DNA of 14,937 bases from JANNWF01 sp041675805 (lineage in GTDB: Bacteria; Pseudomonadota; Gammaproteobacteria; Xanthomonadales; Xanthomonadaceae). Under the pieces are notes generated by a model. That model made no database searches. It worked only from the letters and a program-made list of their open reading frames with translations, and was not told where the DNA came from. Positions 7,843 to 13,552 of this stretch are shown piece after piece; position 1 is the first letter of the stretch; each line of letters starts with the position of its first letter. The stretch is taken from contig JBAYTD010000071.1 in assembly GCA_041675805.1 (NCBI GenBank), positions 1 to 14,937 on the forward strand. The letters run 5' to 3'. Made by a program: the position numbers and the translations under genes.

Positions 7843-7868
7843 ACGACGCCGCCCGTGGGCGGCGTCGT
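7843..7868. terminator. Perfect 12-bp stem-loop between convergent pdxJ and exbD2
   Basis: ACGACGCCGCCC, two bases, then its exact reverse complement GGGCGGCGTCGT. The realistic hairpin is about 11 bp with a four-base loop. It starts 38 bases past the pdxJ stop and 46 bases past the exbD2 stop, so it could stop transcripts from both sides. Neither side has a real U-tract (only a short TTT on the minus-strand side), so intrinsic termination would be imperfect. Confidence 0.6.
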
Positions 7869-7890
7869 GTCGAGCGGTGTGGTGTCGACG

Positions 7891-7906
7891 GGCCGGCAAG
7901 CCGGCC
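7891..7906 (-). terminator. Second GC-rich stem-loop just after exbD2
   Basis: GGCCGGC-AA-GCCGGCC is a perfect seven-base inverted repeat beginning seven bases downstream of the exbD2 stop codon. It has no U-run. It may protect the 3' end of the TonB operon mRNA or act as a pause site ahead of the stronger hairpin at 7843-7868. Confidence 0.4.
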
Positions 7907-7913
7907 GCCTTGC

Positions 7914-8333
7914 TTACATCGTTTCGACGAAGCCGATCTTGATCACGCCGACGTTGCGCGCCGTGGCCAGGACCTGGGTCAGCACCTCGTATTCCACTTC
8001 CGGGCTGGCTTCGATCTCCAGCGTCGGCTGCTCATCGACGCCCTTGCCCATGGTCTCGATCTGCAGCGAGGGCGCGAGGGCTGCGCGCGGCAGGGGCATG
8101 TTGTCCCAGAACAGCGCGCCGGACTGGTCGATGCGCAGGCGCACCGGCGGCGGCGGATCCTTGGGATTTTCCTGCTCGTTCTTCGAGCGCTGCGGCAGGT
8201 CGACCTGGATTTCATGCGTGGCAATCGGTGCCGTCACCATGAAGATGATCAGCAGCACCAGCAGCACGTCGATCAGCGGCACGACGTTCATGTCGCACTT
8301 CGCGCCCGCTCCGGAGGATGAACTGAACGCCAT
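7914..8333 (-). CDS. exbD2: ExbD-family biopolymer transporter, second copy (ExbD2)
   Basis: A 139-residue inner-membrane protein of the ExbD/TolR family. One transmembrane helix (about 16-34, NVVPLIDVLLVLLIIFMVT) contains the conserved proton-pathway aspartate D22. A periplasmic domain follows, interrupted by a proline-rich stretch (NPKDPPPPVRL) not seen in the first copy. Only three bases separate its ATG from the upstream exbD1 stop, and GGAGAAG inside the end of exbD1 can serve as Shine-Dalgarno, so the two are probably translated together. In Xanthomonas a second exbD at this position is, as I recall, dispensable for iron uptake but affects plant interaction; whether that applies here is unknown. 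Confidence 0.92.
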   Translation of the reverse strand: MAFSSSSGAGAKCDMNVVPLIDVLLVLLIIFMVTAPIATHEIQVDLPQRSKNEQENPKDPPPPVRLRIDQSGALFWDNMPLPRAALAPSLQIETMGKGVDEQPTLEIEASPEVEYEVLTQVLATARNVGVIKIGFVETM

Positions 8334-8336
8334 GGG

Positions 8337-8750
8337 TCACTTCTCCGGATGGGTGATGAAGCCGAGCTTGGCGATGCCCTGGAGCTTCGCCGTCTGCATG
8401 ACGTCGGCGATGATCCGGTACTTGGTGTCCTTGTCGCCGCGGACGTTGATCTGCGGCTGCGGCTGCCGCTGCGCCTCGATGGCGAGGCGTGACTCAAGGA
8501 TCGACTTGGTCACGCGCTCGTCATTCCAGTACAGCTCGCCGTTGGACTTGACCGCCAGGGTGATCGGCACGCCTTCGTACTTCTCGCCCGACTCGATCGT
8601 CGCCTCCGGCAGTTCGACCTTCACCTTGTGCGACATCAGCGGTGTGGTGACCATGAAGATGATCAGCATCACCAGCATGACGTCCACCAGGGGAACGACG
8701 TTGGGTTCGGTGAACCCGCTGCCGGCGTCGTCGTTTGAGCTGAATGCCAT
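8337..8750 (-). CDS. exbD1: ExbD-family biopolymer transporter (ExbD1)
   Basis: A 137-residue protein with a single transmembrane helix at about 17-36 (NVVPLVDVMLVMLIIFMVT) carrying the conserved aspartate D23, then the periplasmic ExbD fold. With ExbB it forms the proton-driven motor that energises TonB. It begins 23 bases after the exbB stop, with a weak AGGG about nine bases before the ATG, and lies directly ahead of exbD2. Length and motifs are normal. It is closer to the general ExbD pattern than ExbD2, which has the extra proline stretch. Confidence 0.94.
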   Translation of the reverse strand: MAFSSNDDAGSGFTEPNVVPLVDVMLVMLIIFMVTTPLMSHKVKVELPEATIESGEKYEGVPITLAVKSNGELYWNDERVTKSILESRLAIEAQRQPQPQINVRGDKDTKYRIIADVMQTAKLQGIAKLGFITHPEK

Positions 8751-8773
8751 GGCAGGATTTCCCTAGACGAGGA

Positions 8774-9544
8774 TCAGCGCTTGCCGACGTCGCCGACGCG
8801 CGAGCCGGTGGCGAAGAAGTCGTGCAGATCGTGCGCGAAGGTGTCGAACTTGGCGTTGGTCGTGCGGTTCTTGCGGGTGAAGGCGTTGTACGCGATCACC
8901 GCCGGAATGGCGACGAACAGACCGATGGCGGTCATGATCAGCGCCTCGCCGACCGGGCCGGCCACCGCCTCGATGCCGGCGTTGCCGCTGGCACCGATGG
9001 CGAGCAGGGCGTGGTAGATGCCCCAGACCGTGCCGAGCAGACCGACGAACGGCGCGGTGGAGCCGACCGTGGCGAGCAGGGTCAGGCCGTTTTCGAGCTT
9101 GGCGCTCTCACGGGTCACCGCCTGGCGCAGGGCGCGGTCGATGAACTCGGAGCGGTTCAGCGCTTCGGCCAGACGGCTGCCTTCGTGCTTCTGATGGTGG
9201 GCCGCCGCCTGGGCGCAATCCAGGGCGATCTTGGAGAACGGCTCACTGGCCGGCTGCTCCTCCATCAGCCGGATGGCTTCGGCGGTGTTGTTGGTTTCCC
9301 AGAAGGCACCGACCACCCGTTCGGCGCGTCGATTGATCGTCATGTTCTTGAGCGTGTTCACCACCGTGTAGTACCACGCGGCGATGGACATGACGACCAG
9401 GGTGACCAACACCGCCCAGCCGACGAAGTCGAGCGTGTACACCAGATGGGAAAAACCCATTTTCTGGAGCGCGGCGGCATCGGAGGCGGCACCAAAGCCC
9501 GGAATGCCGGTCGGATCGAGCTGAGCTGCGGAATCTTGGAGCAT
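8774..9544 (-). CDS. exbB: MotA/TolQ/ExbB proton channel protein ExbB
   Basis: A 256-residue inner-membrane protein. Three transmembrane segments are visible at about 38-58, 153-178 and 196-220, with the cytoplasmic domain between the first and second. The TVGSTAPFVGLLGTVWGIYHAL stretch (positions 159-180) and GPVGEALIMTAIGLFVAIPAV (196-216) are the MotA/TolQ/ExbB signature; together they line the proton path with the ExbD aspartate. The open frame continues upstream into tonB, but the ATG at 9544 fits the family and has AAAAGGG eight bases before it. It starts 16 bases after the tonB stop, so the two are in one operon. Confidence 0.95.
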   Translation of the reverse strand: MLQDSAAQLDPTGIPGFGAASDAAALQKMGFSHLVYTLDFVGWAVLVTLVVMSIAAWYYTVVNTLKNMTINRRAERVVGAFWETNNTAEAIRLMEEQPASEPFSKIALDCAQAAAHHQKHEGSRLAEALNRSEFIDRALRQAVTRESAKLENGLTLLATVGSTAPFVGLLGTVWGIYHALLAIGASGNAGIEAVAGPVGEALIMTAIGLFVAIPAVIAYNAFTRKNRTTNAKFDTFAHDLHDFFATGSRVGDVGKR

Positions 9545-9560
9545 AACGCTTACCCTTTTC

Positions 9561-10223
9561 TTAGGCGTCGGAAAGTTTGAACGAGATGGGAACCAGAACC
9601 CAGCCCTGAACCGGCTTGCCATCCCGGAGACCGGGATTGAAGATCCAGTTCTGTACCGCATCGATCGCTGCACGATCCAGCAGGCGCGAGCGGCTGGTAC
9701 GCTCGACTTCGATCTGCACGGGACGGCCGTCGGTACCGACCAGCACGCGCAGGATGACTTCGCCTTCCTCGCGGCGGCGCAGCGCCTGAGGAGGATAACG
9801 GGGCGGACGGATGCGGCGGTAGGTCTGATCCTCGGTCGGGCCGTAATCGGCCGGCGGCGCGGGCGGCGCAGGCGGCGCAGGCGGCGGCGCGGGAATCGAC
9901 ATCGGCGTCGGATCGTCGAGCACGACCGGCGGCGGCGCTTCCGGCGGCGGCGGCACCGGACGCGGGCGCTCGACCGGCTTCGGCGGCGGACGCTTGGGCG
10001 GCTCCGGCGGCGGCGGTGGCGGTGGCGGCGGCGGCGGCGGCGGTTCGATGAAGGTGACCTCCACGATCTCCTGCTTGTCCTCGGCTATCGACGGCGGCGA
10101 TACCGGCGCCATCAGGATGAGGAAGCCCGCGACATGCAGGGCGATCGCGAAAGCAAAACCAGTGACTCGCCCCCAATGGAACTTGTCCGGCTCTTCGTAG
10201 CGTTGTTGTGTCAATCCGGTCAT
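9561..10223 (-). CDS. tonB: Energy transducer TonB
   Basis: A 220-residue protein (from the ATG at 10223) that couples the ExbB-ExbD motor to outer-membrane receptors. One N-terminal transmembrane helix (about 21-40) keeps the conserved His (H30), but the usual Ser four residues before it is Ala. A long proline-rich periplasmic linker (about 60-128) includes 13 consecutive prolines and then APP repeats. The C-terminal TonB domain (about 140-220) has RYPPQALRRREEGEVILRV at 142-160 and ends WVLVPISFKLSDA. An alternative ATG at 10265 would add 14 residues; neither start has a good Shine-Dalgarno. I prefer 10223 because homologues I recall begin shortly before the RYEEP motif. It is first in the operon with exbB, exbD1 and exbD2. 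Confidence 0.93.
   Translation of the reverse strand: MTGLTQQRYEEPDKFHWGRVTGFAFAIALHVAGFLILMAPVSPPSIAEDKQEIVEVTFIEPPPPPPPPPPPPPEPPKRPPPKPVERPRPVPPPPEAPPPVVLDDPTPMSIPAPPPAPPAPPAPPADYGPTEDQTYRRIRPPRYPPQALRRREEGEVILRVLVGTDGRPVQIEVERTSRSRLLDRAAIDAVQNWIFNPGLRDGKPVQGWVLVPISFKLSDA
9853..9888 (-). repeat. Nine-base tandem repeat encoding Ala-Pro-Pro in TonB
   Basis: Three near-identical copies of ggcggcgc(a/g) plus a partial fourth (plus-strand reading) encode successive APP units in the periplasmic linker of TonB. The unit is a multiple of three, so copy-number change would lengthen or shorten the linker without a frameshift. Confidence 0.6.
10005..10043 (-). repeat. Thirteen-codon polyproline tract in tonB
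   Basis: Thirteen consecutive proline codons, flanked by Glu codons at 10002-10004 and 10044-10046. Eleven are CCG and two are CCA, giving a nearly pure CGG trinucleotide repeat on the plus strand. Translation of such a run needs elongation factor P. The rigid proline stretch is typical of the TonB linker that spans the periplasm. Confidence 0.85.
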
Positions 10224-10321
10224 GCGCAACAAGTTGATCGAGTGAGCGAGGCTAATGTCGCGCATACCCAAAGGAGCGGAGCGCGACGCGGAAGTGGCAC
10301 GGGGGGCTTACTTTAACTCAA

Positions 10322-10358
10322 GGTGACTACGGGCTGTACAGGTATTTTGCCCGTCACC
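10322..10358. other. Imperfect inverted repeat between the TPR gene and tonB
   Basis: GGTGAC-tac-GGGC, a 14-base loop, then GCCC-GTCACC: ten base pairs with a three-base bulge. It begins 11 bases past the TPR-protein stop and lies upstream of tonB, with an AT-richer TTGAGTTAAAGT following on the minus strand. It could end the TPR transcript, although there is no U-tract, or be an operator for tonB. The loop and flanks do not clearly match a Fur box. Confidence 0.4.
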
Positions 10359-10368
10359 GCGCGCAGCG

Positions 10369-11631
10369 TCACAACTGACCGCTCCGACGCAGCCATTCCC
10401 TGGCCTGTTCCTGCGACTCCGGATACTTGGCGGCCTCACGATAGGCGGCAATCATGGCACTGCGGTTGTCCAGGCCGAACTCGGCGCGGGCGATGATCAT
10501 CCAGGCATCACCGGGACGGCGCACGCCGCGGGCGATGGCCTGCTGGGCGGCGGCCTTGGACTCGGCGAAGTGCTCTTCGTTGGACAGGACGCGCGCCAGG
10601 TTCAGGCTGGCCTCGCCGTCCTTGGCCAGCGGCGCGGCCTTGCGATAGGCCTCGATGGCCTCGTCGAAGCGGTCGGTGAAGTAGTACGACTGGGCGAGGG
10701 CGGTGAAGACCTCGGCGTTCTCCTTCAGGATGCCCTTGGCCAGACCCTCGTTGATGACATCGATGGCCTTGGACTCGCCGCCGTCCTGGTTCAGGTAGAT
10801 GACGTAGAGCTGGCGATAGTCGCGCTCCTCGTCCAGCGCACCCTTGGCGCGCAGCTTCTCCAGCAGGGCGGCGGCCTTGTCGTACTGGTCGGCCTGGGCG
10901 TAGATGGAGACCAGGTTCATCGCGGCGCGCTTGTCGTCCGGGTTGGCCGCCATCAGCTCCTCGGCGACACGGGCGGCTTCCTCGGGTTTTTCCTGGTCGA
11001 AATAGGCGGCCATCAGCAGTTGTTGCCAGCTCGGCTGCGGCTTGTCGCTGGCGCGGATCGCCTCGCTGAGCACGGTGGCGGCCTCGTCGAAACGCTCCAG
11101 GCGGTACAGGGCGTTGCCCTTCAGCGCCAGGTGGTCGGGCTTGCGGCTGCGCGTCTCCTCCATGAAGCGGTCGAGGATCTCCAGTGCCGGCACGTAGCGC
11201 TCCTCGCTCATGTGGATCTGGGCGAGCTGGAGCATCATCTGATAGTGGGTGTCGTTGCTCAGCGCGTTGGTCTCGATCGCCTTTTCCATGTACTCGGCGG
11301 CGCTGTCGTAATCCTCCAGCTCCATCGCGCCGTAGACGGCGTTCTGGTAGCCGGCGGCGATGTCGGCCGGCTTGGCCTTGGGATCGTTGACGATCTCCAG
11401 CGCGACATCGACCAGTTCCTGGTACTTGTCGTCGTCGGCCAGCTTGCTGATCTGCTCGAACTTGCGGTTGAAGCGCTGCTGGACGTTGGCCTTCTTCGGC
11501 TCGACGCGGACGGCGTCCGGATACAGCGGGTCGCGCTTCTCGGTCTTGTTGCGCTGGGCCAGCGCCGGCGCGGCCAGCAGCAGGGCAAGCAACAGGATGA
11601 CGAGTGTTTGTACGCGGCGCGGGAATTTCAT
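10369..11631 (-). CDS. Exported tetratricopeptide-repeat protein next to the TonB operon
   Basis: A 420-residue protein. Residues 1-25 form a signal peptide (MKFPRR, a hydrophobic core, then ALA before Q26), so it should act in the periplasm. The rest is helical with repeated TPR-like units, for example around 95-120 (YDSAAEYMEKAIE), 175-192 (RFDEAATVLSEAI), 245-262 (QYDKAAALLEKL) and 317-334 (RFDEAIEAYRKAA). TPR proteins encoded beside TonB-ExbB-ExbD sets in other gammaproteobacteria have been linked to TonB function, so a scaffold or assembly role is a reasonable inference, not shown here. It lies 145 bases upstream of tonB on the same strand, separated by an inverted repeat, and has its own probable promoter. 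No strong Shine-Dalgarno precedes the ATG. Confidence 0.87.
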   Translation of the reverse strand: MKFPRRVQTLVILLLALLLAAPALAQRNKTEKRDPLYPDAVRVEPKKANVQQRFNRKFEQISKLADDDKYQELVDVALEIVNDPKAKPADIAAGYQNAVYGAMELEDYDSAAEYMEKAIETNALSNDTHYQMMLQLAQIHMSEERYVPALEILDRFMEETRSRKPDHLALKGNALYRLERFDEAATVLSEAIRASDKPQPSWQQLLMAAYFDQEKPEEAARVAEELMAANPDDKRAAMNLVSIYAQADQYDKAAALLEKLRAKGALDEERDYRQLYVIYLNQDGGESKAIDVINEGLAKGILKENAEVFTALAQSYYFTDRFDEAIEAYRKAAPLAKDGEASLNLARVLSNEEHFAESKAAAQQAIARGVRRPGDAWMIIARAEFGLDNRSAMIAAYREAAKYPESQEQAREWLRRSGQL

Positions 11632-11711
11632 CGCTGGGCACTCTCGAATCGGCGGGTGGCGCGGCGTGCGAAGTTCCTTGATTCGCGCATCCGCTGCCCC
11701 GGGGGTCGGGG

Positions 11712-11741
11712 AGTCTAGAGCCTTTTAGAGCAAAGACTCAA
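11712..11741 (-). promoter_or_regulatory. Likely promoter of the TPR-protein gene
   Basis: On the minus strand TTGAGT (11741-11736, five of six -35 bases), an 18-base spacer, and TAGACT (11717-11712) as -10. It lies in the AT-richest part of the gap between the M48 gene stop and the TPR start and would give a leader of about 75 bases. A direct repeat TAGAGC, spaced ten bases, overlaps the spacer on the plus strand (11716-11721 and 11726-11731). Confidence 0.5.
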
Positions 11742-11763
11742 GCATCGGCTGTCGAAGCGCTGT

Positions 11764-12585
11764 TCATCGGCAGCGCGGTGCGCGGCCCTGGCGGCGCGCC
11801 GCCTCGTAGTCCGCACGCAGTTCCGGGGCCTTGCGCTGGAGGATTTCGATCCGCTGCTCGGGGTCGGGATGGGTCGACAGCAGGCGCGGCGGACGGCCTT
11901 CCTTGCGAGCGACTTCGAGCATGTTGCGCCACAGTTCGGCGGCGGCGGCGGGATCGAAGCCGGCCCGCGCCATCAATTGCTGGCCGATCACGTCGGCCTC
12001 GCTCTCGTGCTTGCGCGAGAACGGCAGCAGCACACCGACCTGGGCCCCGGCACCGAGCAGGGCGACGTATTGCTTGACGGCATCCGGCGAGGCGTTGCGG
12101 CCGACGTAGGCGGCCAGCGCCGCGCTGCCCGCCTCGGCCAGCGTGCTCTGCGAGACGCGCTCGTTGGCGTGGCTGGCGATGACGTGGCCGATCTCGTGGC
12201 CGATCACGGCGGCCAGCTGGTCCTGGTTTTCCGCCAGCCGCAGCATGCCGGTGTTGACGCCGATCTTGCCGCCGGGCAGGGCGAAGGCATTCGGCGAATC
12301 GACCGCGAACACCTGCGCCTCCCAGGGCTGCGCGCGCCATTGCTCGGGCAGTTCGGCCACCAGGGCGGTGACGATGCAGGCGACGTAGGCGTGCTTGGCG
12401 CGGTCGGTGGAGACCTTGTCCGCGGTCTTCATCTGATCGAAGGCGGCGATGCCCATCTGGCTCATCTGCGCATCGGACATCATCAGCAACTGGCTGCGCC
12501 CGGTCGGCGAGGTGGCGCAGCCGGCGGCCAGCGCCAGTGCGCCGGCCAGGGTCAGGGTCGCGGTACGGGAAAGCAGTCGTTTCAT
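11764..12585 (-). CDS. M48-family metallopeptidase lipoprotein
   Basis: A 273-residue zinc peptidase. The N-terminus is a lipoprotein signal with a lipobox-like AAGC ending at C23, so the protein should be membrane-anchored facing the periplasm. The zinc site HEIGH is at 130-134 (H130, E131, H134), and the third ligand is in HESEAD at 193-198. STHPDPEQRIE at 237-247 is a common C-terminal feature of the LoiP/YggG and BepA-like group, which degrades or refolds outer-membrane proteins; the exact substrate is not visible. Its ATG is four bases after the ATP-grasp stop, with AGGTG about five bases before it, so it is the last gene of that operon. Confidence 0.93.
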   Translation of the reverse strand: MKRLLSRTATLTLAGALALAAGCATSPTGRSQLLMMSDAQMSQMGIAAFDQMKTADKVSTDRAKHAYVACIVTALVAELPEQWRAQPWEAQVFAVDSPNAFALPGGKIGVNTGMLRLAENQDQLAAVIGHEIGHVIASHANERVSQSTLAEAGSAALAAYVGRNASPDAVKQYVALLGAGAQVGVLLPFSRKHESEADVIGQQLMARAGFDPAAAAELWRNMLEVARKEGRPPRLLSTHPDPEQRIEILQRKAPELRADYEAARRQGRAPRCR

Positions 12586-12589
12586 GACA

Positions 12590-13552
12590 TCACCTGGTGG
12601 CGAATTCGGCGCGGGCGAAGGCCACGCGCTCGGCGGGGTCGGTGGACAGTTGGCCGCTTTCCTTCAGCGCCTCTACCTTCTTCAGCCGGTGCAGCAGGCC
12701 GTTGCCGTTGGCGATCTGGATGGCAAGGCCGGGCCGGGCGTTGAGTTCGAGGATCATCGGGCCAAGGTTGCGGTCGAGGACGAAATCGACGCCGACATAG
12801 CCGAGACCAGCCAGTTCGTAGCAGCGCGAGGCCATCTCCAGCAGCTGCTCCCAATGAGGGATCGCCAGGCCGACGATGCTGCACTCGGTGTCCGGGTGCT
12901 CGCCGATGATCTCGGTGCCCCAGACGCCGCGCCGGGTCAGCCCGGTGGGAATGTCGATGCCAACGCCGATGGCACCCTGGTGCAGGTTGGCCTTGCCGTC
13001 GGACAGGCGCGTCGGCAGGCGGATCATCGCCATCACCGGGTAGCCGAGGAAGACGATGATGCGCACGTCCGGCACGCCCTTGTAGCTGACCTGGTCGAAG
13101 ATCGGGTCGAACTGCACGCAGTATTCGATCAGCAGATGGTCGGGGTGGCCGCCGAGCGAGAACAGGCCGGACAGCGCGTTGGACAGATGGTGGCCGAATT
13201 CGCCGCGACTCATCAGATGGCCGTTGGAACGGCGGTACTTGTCACCGCGGCGGCCGTTGATGACGAGGATGCCGTCGCCGCCGGAGCCATGCGCCGGCTT
13301 CATCACGAACTGCTCGCGACCGGCCAGCCTGTCGTGCAGATCGGCGATCTGGTGCTCCTCGCGCACCACCGCGTACAGCTCGGGCACCGGCAGGCCGGCG
13401 GCCATCGCCAGTTGCTTGGTCAGCAGCTTGTCGTCGACCCGCGGATAGAACTTGCGCTGGTTGTACATCAGCACGTAATCGGCGTTGCGCTGGCCGATGC
13501 CCATCAGGCCGATGCGGCGCAGGCGGCGGGCGATGTCGAACGGATTGAGCAT
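12590..13552 (-). CDS. ATP-grasp ligase, alpha-L-glutamate ligase-like (RimK-related)
   Basis: A 320-residue protein of the RimK-related ATP-grasp family (TIGR02291 / sugar-transfer-associated ATP-grasp). FVMKPAHGSGGDGI (82-95) is the nucleotide-binding lysine and glycine-rich loop, with K85. VGVDFVLD (253-260) and ILELNARPG (267-275) carry the metal-binding D256, E269 and N271. So the catalytic residues seem intact, and it should make an ATP-dependent amide or peptide-type bond; the substrate is unknown. Its ATG overlaps the stop of the upstream membrane protein by one base (TGATG), a sign of translational coupling. Comparative studies found this enzyme family repeatedly beside the inactive-transglutaminase membrane protein and a retropepsin-like protease, and predicted a role in cell-surface peptide metabolism. 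Confidence 0.9.
   Translation of the reverse strand: MLNPFDIARRLRRIGLMGIGQRNADYVLMYNQRKFYPRVDDKLLTKQLAMAAGLPVPELYAVVREEHQIADLHDRLAGREQFVMKPAHGSGGDGILVINGRRGDKYRRSNGHLMSRGEFGHHLSNALSGLFSLGGHPDHLLIEYCVQFDPIFDQVSYKGVPDVRIIVFLGYPVMAMIRLPTRLSDGKANLHQGAIGVGIDIPTGLTRRGVWGTEIIGEHPDTECSIVGLAIPHWEQLLEMASRCYELAGLGYVGVDFVLDRNLGPMILELNARPGLAIQIANGNGLLHRLKKVEALKESGQLSTDPAERVAFARAEFATR

Noticed and set aside
9545..9673. A 43-codon N-terminal extension of exbB
   Set aside because: It overlaps the conserved C-terminal end of tonB in another frame; the ATG at 9544 has a Shine-Dalgarno and fits the family.
9858..10046. CRISPR-like or mobile-element repeats
   Set aside because: The repeats are short tandem codons for proline and alanine inside TonB, without unique spacers or terminal inverted repeats.
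10570..11718. A 382-codon plus-strand frame opposite the TPR gene
   Set aside because: Leu/Val/Gly-rich shadow of a TPR gene that has a signal peptide and regular repeats on the minus strand.
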